NCBI GenBank assembly: GCA_002470465.1
Contig: DKMD01000018.1
Location: 279,087-343,086, forward strand
Length of the DNA: 64,000 nucleotides
Origin: Pluralibacter sp. UBA7423
Lineage (GTDB): Bacteria > Pseudomonadota > Gammaproteobacteria > Enterobacterales > Enterobacteriaceae
Direction of reading: 5' to 3'
Below, piece by piece: positions 1-9,926 of the stretch. The number at the start of each line of letters is the position of its first letter. The stretch's first letter is position 1. Below the pieces are notes generated by a model. The model did no database searches. It was not told where the DNA came from and saw nothing but the letters and a program-made list of their open reading frames with translations. The position numbers and the translations under genes are program-made.

Positions 1-38
1 CTGAAAAAGCCGTAGTCGTTTGATGACCCCCGGCGGTT

Positions 39-132
39 GATTGCCTGATGCGCTTCACTTATCAGGCCTACGGGGCACCAGGCAGATTTGGTTTTTGTAG
101 GCCGGGTAAGGCGAAGACGCCACCCGGCAATG
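39..132. repeat. BIME/REP-type palindromic repeat
   Basis: Two inverted REP-like units (GCGCTTCACTTATCAGGCC and the opposed TAGGCCGGGTAAGGCGAAG) face each other just downstream of the ybbN stop. The same family recurs at many intergenic sites in this window. Confidence 0.7.
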
Positions 133-138
133 TGTCAG

Positions 139-993
139 TTAATAAAGCAAAGAATAGAGCTGACGGCGGTATTTCGCCGCCAGCGCATCGCCGGTGCCCA
201 GCGCCGCCAGAATTTCCTGCAGCATCTTGCGTGCCTGGCCATCTGCCGCGCCAAGATCCTTTTTAAGATGGCTGAACAGCAGCTCCAGCGCTTCTTCGTT
301 ACGCCCAACCTGATGCAGCTGGAGCGCCAGCTGAGAGGCCAGCGCCGCATCCTGCGGGTTGGCTTCCACCTGCAGCTGCAGCTGCTGGATTTCCGGCGTA
401 TCGGCGGCCTGTTTCAGCAGCTCAATCTGTGCGACCAGCCCCTGATAGCGGGTGTCCTGATCCTGCAGCGGCACGGTTTTCAGGGTGGCTTCGGCGTCTT
501 CCGAGCGGTTCAGCGCAATCTGGGTTTCCGCGAGCAACAGGCCAATCTGGCTGTCCTGATTTGACATTTGCCAGGCCTCTTTCAGCAGCGGCAGCGCGTC
601 GGCGTAATTGCCTTCCTGCATCAGGGCCATTGCCTGCTGGGCCTTAAGTTCTTCTTCACGCGGCAGCACTTTATCGAGCAGGTTACGGATAACCTCTTCC
701 GGCTGCGGGCCCTGGAAACCGTCTACCGGCTGGCCGTTCTGGAACAGATAGACCGTTGGGATCGCGCGCAGGCCGAACTGGGAGGCAATCATCTGTTCGG
801 CGTCGCAGTCGAGCTTCGCCAGAATAAACTGGCCCTGGTACTGATTCGCAAGACCTTCCAGCACGGGAGTTAACTGCTCGCAGTGCTGGCTGCGCGGCGA
901 CCAGAAGTAGAACAGGACGGGCACGGTCGCAGACTGCTCCAGCGTCTGGTGCAGGTTCGCTTCGGTAATGTTAACGATATATTGTGCAGACAT
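139..993 (-). CDS. ybbN: Thioredoxin-like co-chaperone YbbN (CnoX)
   Basis: 284 residues. An N-terminal thioredoxin fold (about 1-110) is followed by TPR-like helical repeats (about 115-284). The usual CxxC active site is SQHC at residues 35-38, as in E. coli YbbN, so it is a poor disulfide reductase. The family acts in the cytoplasm as a redox-protective holdase that hands substrates to GroEL and DnaK (family knowledge). It is followed upstream by ybbO in the same orientation, the conserved enterobacterial order. Length and sequence fit full-length YbbN. Confidence 0.95.
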   Translation of the reverse strand: MSAQYIVNITEANLHQTLEQSATVPVLFYFWSPRSQHCEQLTPVLEGLANQYQGQFILAKLDCDAEQMIASQFGLRAIPTVYLFQNGQPVDGFQGPQPEEVIRNLLDKVLPREEELKAQQAMALMQEGNYADALPLLKEAWQMSNQDSQIGLLLAETQIALNRSEDAEATLKTVPLQDQDTRYQGLVAQIELLKQAADTPEIQQLQLQVEANPQDAALASQLALQLHQVGRNEEALELLFSHLKKDLGAADGQARKMLQEILAALGTGDALAAKYRRQLYSLLY

Positions 994-1051
994 GAGGCGT
1001 TCTCTTTAGTCGATTTCTCTGTTACATGGGGGCGAAGGCGAAACCTTCAAC

Positions 1052-1822
1052 TCAGCCCCGCAGAATTTTGTCCATCATCCGGCCCGGCAGAAGGCGTTTA
1101 AGCACCATCACCGCGTGGGTCACCATCGTCACCGGATAGCGCATCTTCGGCTTCTCGCTGGTGAAAGCATGGCGCACTTTTTCAACCACTGCCTCCGGCC
1201 CAAGGGTAAAGCGTGCGGCAATACCTGGATTTTCGACGGGCTTATCGGCCTGAGTCTGGTTGACGTTTTCCGTGAAGCGGGTGCGGATGGGCCCCGGTTC
1301 AATCAGGCTCACCTTAATGCCGCTATGGCACAGCTCCATGCGCAGAGCATCTGACCAGGCTTCCAGCGCGTATTTGCTGGCGGCATAAGCGCCGCGGCCC
1401 GGGGTCGAAATCAGCCCCATTACCGAAGAGGTCATGACGATACGGCCTTCAGCATGCGGCACCATGGCGGGCAGCAGGCGCATGGTGAGCTGATGCGCAC
1501 CAAAGAAGTTGGCGGAAAACTGCTGCTCAAGCTGCGGGCGGGTGATGGTGTTGAGCGGGCCATACAGGCCAAAACCGGCGTTATTGAAAATGCCGTACAG
1601 GCGATTACCGGTAAGCTGAATGATATCGTCGGCCGCACGGTCCACGCTTTCCGGCGAATCCAGATCGAGCAGAATGCCCGTGAACCCCATACCCGACATC
1701 CGCGCTACGTCTTCCGGCTTGCGGCAGGCGGCCAGCACCTGAAAGCCCTGACGCTTCAGTTCCTGCGCGCTTTCCAGCCCAATTCCGCTGGAACATCCTG
1801 TAATTAAGACCGTTTTTTGCAT
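1052..1822 (-). CDS. ybbO: SDR-family oxidoreductase YbbO
   Basis: 256-residue short-chain dehydrogenase. The NAD(P)-binding motif TGCSSGIG lies near residue 8 and the catalytic YxxxK as YAASK around residue 146, with the preceding TSS serine. E. coli YbbO is described as an NADP-dependent aldehyde reductase; that activity is taken from the family. The ATG at 1822 gives the conserved start MQKTVLITG. It lies between tesA and ybbN on the same strand and may be co-transcribed with them. Confidence 0.93.
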   Translation of the reverse strand: MQKTVLITGCSSGIGLESAQELKRQGFQVLAACRKPEDVARMSGMGFTGILLDLDSPESVDRAADDIIQLTGNRLYGIFNNAGFGLYGPLNTITRPQLEQQFSANFFGAHQLTMRLLPAMVPHAEGRIVMTSSVMGLISTPGRGAYAASKYALEAWSDALRMELCHSGIKVSLIEPGPIRTRFTENVNQTQADKPVENPGIAARFTLGPEAVVEKVRHAFTSEKPKMRYPVTMVTHAVMVLKRLLPGRMMDKILRG

Positions 1823-1850
1823 AACTTTACCTGAGGATAACGCCTGAGTT

Positions 1851-2477
1851 TCAGGAGTCGTGTTTAACTAAGGGAGCCAGGCGTGTCGCCATCCAGTCGG
1901 CGATGAACGGCTGAGCGTCACGATTGGGGTGAATACCGTCATCCTGCATCCATTGCGGCTTCAGATAGACCTCTTCCATGAAAAACGGCAGCAGAGGAAT
2001 ATCAAACTCTTTCGCAAGCTGCGGATAAATCGCGCTAAAGGCCTCATTATACCGACGTCCGTAGTTAGCAGGCAGGCGAATTTGCATCAGCAGCGGCTCG
2101 GCGTTGGCGGCCTTCACCTGGCTGATGACGGTGCGCAGCGTTTGTTCCGTTTGCTGCGGCTGGAATCCGCGCAGGCCGTCGTTGCCGCCGAGTTCGACCA
2201 GCACCCAGCGCGGCTGGTGCTGTTTCAGCAGCGCAGGTAAACGTGCCTGCCCCTGCTGAGAGGTGTCCCCGCTGATGCTGGCGTTGACAACTTCGGTCTT
2301 TGGCTGCCACTTTTCATTCAGGAGCGCGGGCCACGCGGCGTTCGCCGCCATGCGATACCCGGCGCTCAGACTGTCACCCAGGATTAACAGCGTGTCGGCA
2401 AACGCGGCGCGGCAGGTTAACAGCAACAATAACAGGAACGGCAGATGCCAGCGGAAAACATACTTGAAGTTCATCAT
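1851..2477 (-). CDS. tesA: Periplasmic acyl-CoA thioesterase I / protease I / lysophospholipase L1 TesA
   Basis: 208 residues, the same length as E. coli TesA, when started at the MMNFKYV methionine. Longer upstream frame has no TesA homology. The signal peptide is residues 1-27 with likely cleavage AFA|D. The SGNH hydrolase catalytic serine is in GDSLSAGYR (Ser36 of the precursor). The block GGNDGLRG and the C-terminal DDGIHPNRD supply the other catalytic residues. The start overlaps the divergent ybbA start by 33 bp, so the two genes share a promoter region, an arrangement conserved from E. coli. Confidence 0.97.
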   Translation of the reverse strand: MMNFKYVFRWHLPFLLLLLLTCRAAFADTLLILGDSLSAGYRMAANAAWPALLNEKWQPKTEVVNASISGDTSQQGQARLPALLKQHQPRWVLVELGGNDGLRGFQPQQTEQTLRTVISQVKAANAEPLLMQIRLPANYGRRYNEAFSAIYPQLAKEFDIPLLPFFMEEVYLKPQWMQDDGIHPNRDAQPFIADWMATRLAPLVKHDS

Positions 2478-3131
2478 CTTAAGAAATCCGTCGGTCAGGG
2501 GGAGCAGGAGCTTTCCATCCTTACCGGAGTTGAGCTGCTTGTCAAACGGGGGGAGACGCTCGCGCTGGTGGGGGAATCCGGCTCCGGGAAATCCACGCTG
2601 TTGGCGATCCTCGCCGGGCTCGACGACGGCAGCAGTGGCGAAGTTACGCTGGTCGGTCAGCCGCTGCACAGGATGGACGAAGAGGCCCGCGCCGCGCTGC
2701 GCGCCCGCCATGTCGGCTTTGTCTTTCAGTCCTTTATGCTTATCCCGACGCTCAATGCGCTGGAGAACGTCGAACTTCCGGCGCTATTGCGCGGAGAAAG
2801 CGACAGCCAGGGACGCGTTCACGCCAAAGCGCTGCTGGAACAGCTCGGGCTCGGCAAACGCCTGCATCATCTTCCGGCGCAGCTTTCCGGTGGGGAACAG
2901 CAGCGCGTGGCGCTGGCCCGCGCTTTCAACGGACGGCCTGATTTACTGTTTGCCGACGAACCGACGGGCAATCTCGACCGACAAACCGGCGATCGTATCG
3001 CTGAACTGCTGTTTTCCCTTAACCGCGAGCATGGCACCACGCTGATTCTGGTCACCCACGATCCGGAGTTGGCGGCACGTTGCGACAGAAGGCTGCGCCT
3101 GGTGAACGGACAGCTGCGGGAGGAGTCATGA
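2445..3131 (+). CDS. ybbA: ABC transporter ATP-binding protein YbbA
   Basis: 228 residues, LolD/MacB-type ATPase. Walker A GESGSGKST (about 42-50), signature LSGGEQQRVALARA, Walker B LLFADEPTGNLD and the H-loop VTHD are all intact. It forms an ABC export-type complex with YbbP, whose ATG overlaps its stop (ATGA at 3128-3131), so translation is coupled. The role of YbbAP is not settled; physical grouping with tesA suggests envelope lipid or hydrophobic-compound handling (inference). Confidence 0.96.
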   Translation: MPAENILEVHHLKKSVGQGEQELSILTGVELLVKRGETLALVGESGSGKSTLLAILAGLDDGSSGEVTLVGQPLHRMDEEARAALRARHVGFVFQSFMLIPTLNALENVELPALLRGESDSQGRVHAKALLEQLGLGKRLHHLPAQLSGGEQQRVALARAFNGRPDLLFADEPTGNLDRQTGDRIAELLFSLNREHGTTLILVTHDPELAARCDRRLRLVNGQLREES

Positions 3132-5542
3132 TTGCCCGCTGGTTCTGGCGCGAGTGGCGCTCGCCTTCGCTGCTGATTGTCTGGCTGGCGCTGAGCCTGG
3201 CGGTTGCCTGCGTGCTGGCGCTCGGCAACATCAGCGACCGCATGGACAAAGGGCTCAGCCAGCAGAGCCGCGAGTTTATGGCCGGAGACAGAACGCTGCG
3301 TACTGCTCGTGCCGTGCCGCCAGAGTGGCTGGCGAAAGCGCGAGAAGAGGGGCTGAAAGTCGGGGAGCAACTGAGTTTCGCCACCATGACTTATGCGGGC
3401 AACACGCCGCAGCTGGCAGACGTGAAAGCGGTAGAGGATGTTTACCCGATGTATGGCGAACTGGAAACCGATCCGCCAGGCCTGAAGCCGCAGCCCGGAA
3501 CGGTGCTGCTTGCCCCACGTCTGATGGCGCTCCTGAACCTCAAACCGGGCGACACCATCGACGTGGGCGATGCCACGTTGCGGATAGCCGGTGCTGTTGT
3601 CCAGGAGCCTGACTCTGGCTTCAATCCTTTCCAGATGGCACCGCGCCTGATGATGAATATGGCCGACGTCGCGAAGACCGGCGCCGTTCAGCCCGGCAGC
3701 CGCGTCGGCTGGCGCTACAAGTTTGGCGGAACGCCGCAGCAAATCAGTGCTTACGAAAAATGGCTGCTGCCGCAGCTCAAACCCGATCAGCGCTGGATTG
3801 GGCTCGATCAGGATGAAGGTGCACTCGGTAAATCGCTCGAACGCTCCCAGCAGTTCCTTCTGCTCTCCGCTCTGCTGACGCTGCTGCTGGCGGTCGCCGC
3901 CGTGGCGGTGGCGATGGGGCATTACTGCCGCAGTCGCTACGATTTAGTGGCGGTGCTGAAAACGCTCGGTGCCGGACGCGCGCAGCTGCGCAAGCTGATC
4001 CTCGGGCAGTGGGCGATGCTGTTGCTGCTGTCGCTGGTTACCGGCGGGGCGATGGGGCGGGTGTTTGAAAACATCCTGATGGTGTTGCTCAAACCCGTGC
4101 TGCCCGCGGCGCTGCCGCCGGCCAGCCTGTGGCCCTGGCTGTGGGCAACCGGTGCGATGGTGGTGATTTCGGCGCTGGTGGGGATGCGACCATGGCGTTT
4201 GCTACTGGCGACCCAGCCGCTGCGCGTGCTGAGGCGTGATGCGGTGGCGAACGTCTGGCCGCTGAAAATCTATATTCCGCTGATGACGATTGTTGTCGTT
4301 CTCCTGCTGGCCGCGCTGATGGGGGGCTCGATGCTGCTGTGGTCGGTGCTGGCAGGCGCGGTGGTGCTGGCCATACTGTGTGGCCTGGTAGGCTGGCTGT
4401 TGCTGAAGATGCTCCGGCGCGTCACGCTGAAGTCGCTGGCGCTGCGCCTTGCGGTGAGTCGCCTGCTGCGCCAGCCGTGGTCCACGCTCAGCCAGCTGGC
4501 GGCGTTTTCCCTCTCCTTTATGCTGCTGGCGCTGCTGCTGGTGCTGCGCGGCGATCTGCTGGACCGCTGGCAGCAGCAGCTTCCGCCGGAGAGCCCCAAT
4601 TATTTTCTGATCAATATTGCTCCGGAGCAGGTGGGGTCGGTAAAAGCGTTTCTGGCCGACCACCAGGTGATTCCGTCCGCGTTTTATCCTATCGTCCGGG
4701 CACGCCTGACGGCGATTAACGGTCAGTCGACGGACGGCAACAAAGATGAAGCGCTCAACCGTGAACTGAACCTGACCTGGCAGAGCCAGGTGCTGGATCA
4801 CAATACCGTCACTGCGGGGAGCTGGCCGCCGAAAGCGGGTGAGGTGTCGATTGAAGAAGGGCTGGCGAAGCGTCTGAACGTGGGTATTGGCGATAAGGTG
4901 ACCTTCACCGGCGATACTCAGGCATTCAGCGCCAGGGTGAGCAGCCTGCGCAAGGTGGACTGGGAAAGCCTGCGGCCTAATTTCTTCTTTATCTTCCCGA
5001 ACGGTGCGCTCGACGGTCAGCCGCAAAGCTGGCTGACCAGCTTCCGCTGGGATAGCGGTAATGCGCTGTTAACGCAGCTTAACCGCGAATTCCCGACCGT
5101 CAGCCTGCTGGATATCGGCGCGATTCTGAAACAGGTTGGACAGGTACTTGAGCAGGTCAGTCGGGCGCTGGAGGTGATGGTGGTGCTGGTGACGCTGTGC
5201 GGCGTACTGTTGCTGCTGGCGCAGGTGCAGGTTGGGATGCGCCAGCGTCATCAGGAACTGGTGGTATGGCGCACGCTCGGTGCCGGGAAGTCACTGCTGC
5301 GTACCACGCTGTGGGCGGAGTTTGCGCTGCTTGGGCTGGTGTCTGGTCTGGTGGCCGCAATCGGCGCAGAGACGGCACTCGCCGTGCTGCAAACTAAAGT
5401 GTTTGATTTTCCGTGGGAGCCTGACTGGCGTCTGTGGATTACGCTGCCGCTGTGCGGGGGAATATTGCTCTCGCTGTGCGGCGGCTGGTTGGGATTACGT
5501 CTGCTGAAAGGCAAAGCGTTATTCCGCCAGTTCAGTAGTTGA
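3128..5542 (+). CDS. ybbP: ABC transporter permease YbbP (FtsX/MacB-like)
   Basis: 804 residues, matching E. coli YbbP in length. The start is the ATG overlapping the ybbA stop, giving MIARWFWREWRSPSLL. The architecture has one N-terminal membrane helix, a large periplasmic domain, then two blocks of FtsX-type helices (about 250-440 and 680-800) around a second periplasmic domain. It is the inner-membrane partner of YbbA. In E. coli K-12 the next gene is rhsD; here a porin follows. Confidence 0.95.
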   Translation: MIARWFWREWRSPSLLIVWLALSLAVACVLALGNISDRMDKGLSQQSREFMAGDRTLRTARAVPPEWLAKAREEGLKVGEQLSFATMTYAGNTPQLADVKAVEDVYPMYGELETDPPGLKPQPGTVLLAPRLMALLNLKPGDTIDVGDATLRIAGAVVQEPDSGFNPFQMAPRLMMNMADVAKTGAVQPGSRVGWRYKFGGTPQQISAYEKWLLPQLKPDQRWIGLDQDEGALGKSLERSQQFLLLSALLTLLLAVAAVAVAMGHYCRSRYDLVAVLKTLGAGRAQLRKLILGQWAMLLLLSLVTGGAMGRVFENILMVLLKPVLPAALPPASLWPWLWATGAMVVISALVGMRPWRLLLATQPLRVLRRDAVANVWPLKIYIPLMTIVVVLLLAALMGGSMLLWSVLAGAVVLAILCGLVGWLLLKMLRRVTLKSLALRLAVSRLLRQPWSTLSQLAAFSLSFMLLALLLVLRGDLLDRWQQQLPPESPNYFLINIAPEQVGSVKAFLADHQVIPSAFYPIVRARLTAINGQSTDGNKDEALNRELNLTWQSQVLDHNTVTAGSWPPKAGEVSIEEGLAKRLNVGIGDKVTFTGDTQAFSARVSSLRKVDWESLRPNFFFIFPNGALDGQPQSWLTSFRWDSGNALLTQLNREFPTVSLLDIGAILKQVGQVLEQVSRALEVMVVLVTLCGVLLLLAQVQVGMRQRHQELVVWRTLGAGKSLLRTTLWAEFALLGLVSGLVAAIGAETALAVLQTKVFDFPWEPDWRLWITLPLCGGILLSLCGGWLGLRLLKGKALFRQFSS

Positions 5543-5565
5543 TTTATTACCGTTATTAATTAAAG

Positions 5566-5587
5566 CCGGCCATTGTGCCGGTTTTTT
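5566..5587 (+). terminator. Intrinsic terminator after ybbP
   Basis: CCGGC-cattgt-GCCGG hairpin followed directly by TTTTTT, 24 bp past the ybbP stop. Confidence 0.8.
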
Positions 5588-5736
5588 ATTTTAAGCGCAC
5601 GAAAGGATAAATTAATTCTGTTAACCGCACTTTTTATTAAAAAACCATGCATACGAAAAGGACAATAAAAGTTAATATCCGATAAGTAAATGCGAGTCTT
5701 TTTATTTACCGGACCAAAAATTATCAGGGATATAAC

Positions 5737-6882
5737 ATGAAAATAACAAAAAATGCGCTGGCTCTCGCCGTCGGTGCCGCAGTGGCGTTAACGTCTATGG
5801 CCGCTCAGGCGGAAATCACGCTGCTCAAACAGGACCCGCAGGCGGGCAATCCACTGAGCCGTCTGAATTTCACCGTTGGGGGCAGTATTCGTCCTCAGTT
5901 TAATATGATGACCGGCGACGGTGATAAAGGTTCATATAAGCGTAATGGCTTCGATGGTGGCACCCGTTTCCGCTTTGCTGCCGATTATTATCTGTTCGAT
6001 GATATTAGCTGGATCAGCTATTACGAACTTGGCGTGAATATTCCGGCGTTGTTTGACTGGGATAGCCATTATGCAGATGGGGCTAATAATACCCAGCGTC
6101 GTATGCTGTATACCGGCCTGAAAAGTAATACCTGGGGTACGTTAACCTTCGGTCAGCAAAACAGCGTGTATTACGATGTGGTCGGTGTGAAAACCGATAT
6201 CTGGGATTACGACATGATTGGCCAGGCACCGGGCAACGGCATTGACGGTGACTACGATGGCTCCTATCGTTCCCGCAAAATGCTGAAATACAAGAAAACC
6301 GTGGGTGACGTTGACCTGTACGCTTCTTACCTGTTCAACGACAGTGAATATCTGCCGGGCAACGGTCTGCGCTACAAGCGTAAAGGCGGCGGTTCTCTGG
6401 GCGTGGATTACCACATCACTGACGATCTGACCTGGGGTTCCGCGTGGAACTACACCCGCGCCGATATGCGTAACCCGGACAACAACGACAGTAAAACCTA
6501 CGATCAGAATATCCTCGGCACGGCGCTGAGCTATACCCCGGATAACTGGACGTTCTCCTTCGGCGGCGGCTGGTATCAGAACTACCTGACCACCAAAAAA
6601 GTCTCCGTTAATGACTACTTTGCGGGCGATGCGTGGGGTATTGAGTACTTCGCGGGCTACCAATTCCCAATTGGTCAGTACGGACTCAAATCCGTGCAGC
6701 CATACTTCATGGGTGACCGTCTGGAATATGTTAACGGACGGAACTACCAGCGCATCGACAACGGTGTGGGTATCAGCTTCAAGCTCGACTATGGCTTCCA
6801 GGTGGACTACGAACACGTCTTCACTTCAAGCACCGACGATCTTGGCGACATGAATCTGGTGCGTCTGCGCTACGATTTCTGA
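5737..6882 (+). CDS. Outer-membrane porin, unassigned subtype
   Basis: 381 residues with a clear signal peptide (1-25, cleavage AQA|E), many alternating aromatic/polar beta-strand stretches and a terminal phenylalanine (RYDF), the usual BamA recognition end. Blocks such as GTLTFGQQNSVYYDVVG resemble the general bacterial porin superfamily, but it is not OmpC, OmpF or PhoE. An RBS (AGGGAT) sits about 8 nt before the ATG. It stands alone between ybbP and selU, a variable spot in enterobacteria. The permeating substrate cannot be read from sequence. Confidence 0.85.
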   Translation: MKITKNALALAVGAAVALTSMAAQAEITLLKQDPQAGNPLSRLNFTVGGSIRPQFNMMTGDGDKGSYKRNGFDGGTRFRFAADYYLFDDISWISYYELGVNIPALFDWDSHYADGANNTQRRMLYTGLKSNTWGTLTFGQQNSVYYDVVGVKTDIWDYDMIGQAPGNGIDGDYDGSYRSRKMLKYKKTVGDVDLYASYLFNDSEYLPGNGLRYKRKGGGSLGVDYHITDDLTWGSAWNYTRADMRNPDNNDSKTYDQNILGTALSYTPDNWTFSFGGGWYQNYLTTKKVSVNDYFAGDAWGIEYFAGYQFPIGQYGLKSVQPYFMGDRLEYVNGRNYQRIDNGVGISFKLDYGFQVDYEHVFTSSTDDLGDMNLVRLRYDF

Positions 6883-6889
6883 TTTGGAA

Positions 6890-7025
6890 CAATGCCCGGT
6901 GGCGGCTTTGTCTGATCGGGCCTACAGCTGATTTGTAGGCCCGCGCAAACGAAGTGCCGCCGGGCTTCAGAAGTCCCCAGATCAGGTAAGCGCAGCGCCA
7001 CCTGACAATCAGGCAACCGGGCAAT
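6890..7025. repeat. BIME repeat cluster
   Basis: Two or three REP-like palindromic units (GCCCGGTGGCGGCTTTG ... TTTGTAGGCCCGCGCAAACG ... CACCTGACAATC) fill the gap between the convergent porin and selU genes. These probably act as transcript-end stabilisers. Confidence 0.7.
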
Positions 7026-7028
7026 CAA

Positions 7029-8099
7029 TCAGGCTCTGAGCCACCCGGCCACTTCCTCATAATTCCCCTTAAATACAATCTTCTCCGCCTTCTTCTCAAG
7101 CTGATAGCGATACATCGGATCGTAATATTCGGCCAGCAGAGGTTTGAGCCAGCTAAAGTGTGCTTCTGTGGAACCATCACGCTGTTGTTCAACTAAAGCG
7201 GAATCCAGTTTTTCCTTCAGCTGAGCAAAGCGCTGGAGACCCAGGCGACGGCGAATGGCGAACAGGCCGTGGTGCAGATAGTCGCTGTACTCCTGCCAGC
7301 CTTTCTCTTCGCCACTGGCCTGCAGAAAATCGCGATGCATGCGGGTGAAATACTCCTCGCGCAGGCGTTCAAGGCGAATCTCAAACGGGTCGTCCACCAC
7401 CGCAATCGAAGCCTTCGCCATGCTGTTTCGCAGGCATTCCGGCAAGTGGTTGGCACCGATCATATGACCTTCATCCTCCAGCACCCAGCGCGGCGCATCG
7501 CGTTGCAGCATCTCGACGGCCAGCGCATTTTCAAAGCTGGCCTGTGAAAGCTGCGGCACCAGCGTACGGCCAAACGACGAACCGCGGTGATGGGCAAGGC
7601 CTTCCAGATCGATACCCGCCGCATGTGCCCGTATAAGGTCGGTTTTACCGTTCCCCGTACAGCCGCCAACCAGCACCATCGGGCGCTGAACGATTTCCGC
7701 TGTTGCGGCGATGGCCGCCTGGCGCAGCGACTTATAGCCGCCGACGATCAGCGGCACGTCGATACCTGCTTCGCGCAGCCACGCTTGCGTAATATGCGAG
7801 CGCTGACCGCCGCGGGCGCAGCAGAGATAAGCTTCAGGATGTTGGTGAAACGCCTCCACCCAGCGCCCGATGCGCTGTTGGCGCTTCTCCCCCTTCACCA
7901 GAGAGTGACCGAGCTTGAGTGCAGCCTCGGCACCGTGACGCTTATAGCAGGTGCCGACTGCGGCGCGCTCTTCGTCGTTCATCAGCGGCAGGTTGATGGC
8001 TGCTGGCAGCGCACCCTGCTGAAATTCGACGGGGGCACGCACGTCGATGATGGGCGTTCCGGTACGCAAAATGGCGCGGAAATCCGTCCCATTAGTCAT
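7029..8099 (-). CDS. selU: tRNA 2-selenouridine synthase SelU
   Basis: 356 residues. The N-terminal rhodanese domain has a C-x-R-G-G-Q-R-S active-site loop (Cys94, next to Cys93). A C-terminal P-loop domain carries Walker [10 protein letters not shown] (about 144-152). The enzyme converts 2-thiouridine at tRNA wobble position 34 to 2-selenouridine through a geranylated intermediate, using selenophosphate (family knowledge). It lies downstream of purEK and about 2 kb from yedF/yedE, genes also linked to selenium metabolism in comparative genomics. Confidence 0.95.
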   Translation of the reverse strand: MTNGTDFRAILRTGTPIIDVRAPVEFQQGALPAAINLPLMNDEERAAVGTCYKRHGAEAALKLGHSLVKGEKRQQRIGRWVEAFHQHPEAYLCCARGGQRSHITQAWLREAGIDVPLIVGGYKSLRQAAIAATAEIVQRPMVLVGGCTGNGKTDLIRAHAAGIDLEGLAHHRGSSFGRTLVPQLSQASFENALAVEMLQRDAPRWVLEDEGHMIGANHLPECLRNSMAKASIAVVDDPFEIRLERLREEYFTRMHRDFLQASGEEKGWQEYSDYLHHGLFAIRRRLGLQRFAQLKEKLDSALVEQQRDGSTEAHFSWLKPLLAEYYDPMYRYQLEKKAEKIVFKGNYEEVAGWLRA

Positions 8100-8150
8100 G
8101 GCAAAATCCTTAATGAAAAAGCATAGGGGGATTTTACGCGCGGAAGAGGA

Positions 8151-8181
8151 GGCCGGGGAAGGCGAAGATCAATCCCCGGCC
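8151..8181 (-). terminator. Hairpin after purK
   Basis: GGCCGGGG / CCCCGGCC stem with a 15-nt loop, 8 bp beyond the purK stop. On the minus strand it is followed by a T-rich rather than pure-T stretch, so termination may be incomplete. Confidence 0.55.
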
Positions 8182-8188
8182 AGAAAGG

Positions 8189-9256
8189 TTAAGCAAGTTT
8201 TGACTGCGCCCAGGTGATGCCGCTGGCGTATTCAGGCGGCAGCAGAGGAACAAGCGCTTCAAGCGTTGCACTCAGGCGGCCAGTGTCGCTGTCGTTGAGG
8301 TTCAGATGGCCGACCTTACGGCCTTCGCGCACCTCTTTGTCGTACCAGTGCAGGTGCACCAGCGGCAGCTTCAGCCAGTCATAGTTCAGGTCGGTACCAA
8401 TCAGGTTGACCATCACAGAAGGGCTGTTCACCACCGGCGGCGGCAACGGCAGGCCGATTATGCCGCGCAGGTGCAGCTCGAACTGGCTGATTGATGCGCC
8501 ATTTTGCGTCCAGTGCCCGCTGTTGTGCACGCGTGGGGCAAGCTCGTTAATCAGCAGGCCTGCCGGAGTGATGAAGCACTCCATCGCCATCACGCCAACA
8601 TAGTTCAGCTCGTTCATGATTGCCGCCAGCATGGTTTCCGCCTGCGACTGCTGCTGAACATTCGCCTGAGGGAACGCTACGCTGACGCGCAGAATGCCGT
8701 TCTGGTGCAGGTTATGCGTCAAGGGATAAAACACCGTGCTGCCGTCGTGCGCACGAGCGCCAACCAGCGAAACTTCACCGCTGAAGTTGATGCCCTGTTC
8801 GACGATGCATTCGCCGTAGCACTCATCCGGCAGCTGATCCGTATCCCCGGCGCGCAGACGCCATTGCCCGCGGCCATCGTAACCGCCGGTGCGGCACTTA
8901 ACGATAGCCAGTTCGCCCAGGCGATCGAACACGCCAGGCCATTCGGCTTTTTCTGCCAGCAATTGCCACGGGGCGGTCGCCAGCCCGAGTTTGTCAAACA
9001 GCTGCTTTTGCGTCAGGCGGTCGGCGATGACGGGAAAAACGTCGCGGTTCACAAACGCTTTATGCAGCGCCAGTTCACGGGTTAATGCGGTTTCCGGCCA
9101 GCGTTCGATTTCTGCGGTGATGACGCTTTGCTGAAAGGGAACCGCCTCCGGATCGGCTTCTAAGCCAACCGGCCACACGCTGATGCCCAGAGGTTCACCG
9201 GCCTGGCGCAGCATGCGGCCCAGCTGACCGTTGCCAAGAACGCAGACCTGCTTCAT
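8189..9256 (-). CDS. purK: 5-(carboxyamino)imidazole ribonucleotide synthase PurK
   Basis: 355 residues, ATP-grasp enzyme. It starts with [16 protein letters not shown] and carries the conserved [13 protein letters not shown] and [14 protein letters not shown] blocks. It makes N5-CAIR from AIR, ATP and bicarbonate in de novo purine synthesis. Its ATG overlaps the purE stop by 4 bp (ATGA at 9253-9256), giving translational coupling with PurE, which uses its product. Confidence 0.97.
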   Translation of the reverse strand: MKQVCVLGNGQLGRMLRQAGEPLGISVWPVGLEADPEAVPFQQSVITAEIERWPETALTRELALHKAFVNRDVFPVIADRLTQKQLFDKLGLATAPWQLLAEKAEWPGVFDRLGELAIVKCRTGGYDGRGQWRLRAGDTDQLPDECYGECIVEQGINFSGEVSLVGARAHDGSTVFYPLTHNLHQNGILRVSVAFPQANVQQQSQAETMLAAIMNELNYVGVMAMECFITPAGLLINELAPRVHNSGHWTQNGASISQFELHLRGIIGLPLPPPVVNSPSVMVNLIGTDLNYDWLKLPLVHLHWYDKEVREGRKVGHLNLNDSDTGRLSATLEALVPLLPPEYASGITWAQSKLA

Positions 9257-9762
9257 GCCGCACCCCTTGGGTCCGGGTTATCCAGCACTTCGTCGGTCTG
9301 CGCTTTGCGCCAGTTCGCCAGGCGCTGATGCAGTTCAGCGTCGTGGGTCGCCAGAATCTGCGCGGCCAGCAGAGCGGCGTTGGCTGCGCCTGCTTTACCG
9401 ATTGCCAGCGTACCAACGGGAATGCCGCGCGGCATCTGAACGATGGAGTAGAGGCTGTCGACGCCGCTCAGGGCGGCGCTTTGCACAGGAACGCCCAGAA
9501 CGGGCACCAGCGTTTTTGCGGCGATCATGCCCGGCAGATGCGCGGCACCGCCAGCACCGGCGATAATGACCTGGTAACCTTTCTCTTCTGCCGTTTCGGC
9601 AAAGCTAAAGAGTTTGTCCGGCGTGCGGTGTGCAGAAACCACTTCCACGTGGTGCGGTACGTTCAGGGTATCGAGGATTTCAGCGGCAAACTGCATGGTC
9701 GCCCAGTCGCTTTTGGACCCCATTACGATGGCGATACGCGCCGGATTGTTGCGGGAAGACAT
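9253..9762 (-). CDS. purE: 5-(carboxyamino)imidazole ribonucleotide mutase PurE
   Basis: 169 residues with the class I PurE signature: MGSKSDW near the N terminus, the VVSAHRTPD loop and the [12 protein letters not shown] loop. It isomerises N5-CAIR to CAIR. It is the first gene of the purEK operon; the PurR box at 9835-9850 lies in its promoter. Confidence 0.97.
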   Translation of the reverse strand: MSSRNNPARIAIVMGSKSDWATMQFAAEILDTLNVPHHVEVVSAHRTPDKLFSFAETAEEKGYQVIIAGAGGAAHLPGMIAAKTLVPVLGVPVQSAALSGVDSLYSIVQMPRGIPVGTLAIGKAGAANAALLAAQILATHDAELHQRLANWRKAQTDEVLDNPDPRGAA

Positions 9763-9834
9763 GCGTCTTAAAACTCCTGTGGGTGTGGATCACACGGCAT
9801 TGAAGGCCACAGAGAATAGCACGGAAAACCGGCA

Positions 9835-9850
9835 AGGAAAACGGTTGCGC
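9835..9850 (-). promoter_or_regulatory. PurR operator upstream of purEK
   Basis: On the minus strand the 16-mer reads GCGCAACCGTTTTCCT, matching the PurR consensus ACGCAAACGTTTTCGT at 13 of 16 positions and nearly identical to the known E. coli purE operator. It lies about 75 bp upstream of the purE ATG. Confidence 0.85.
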
Positions 9851-9892
9851 GGATAAAGTCGGGGGGAGATATATGCCAGAGAAAAGCGGTAA

Positions 9893-9923
9893 TTTGCCCC
9901 CGACTTTTACTCGCGGGGGCAAA
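9893..9923 (-). terminator. Hairpin after yedF
   Basis: TTTGCCCCC / GGGGGCAAA, 9-bp stem with a 13-nt loop, immediately beyond the yedF stop at 9927. It is a likely transcription end for yedEF. Confidence 0.65.
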
Positions 9924-9926
9924 AGA

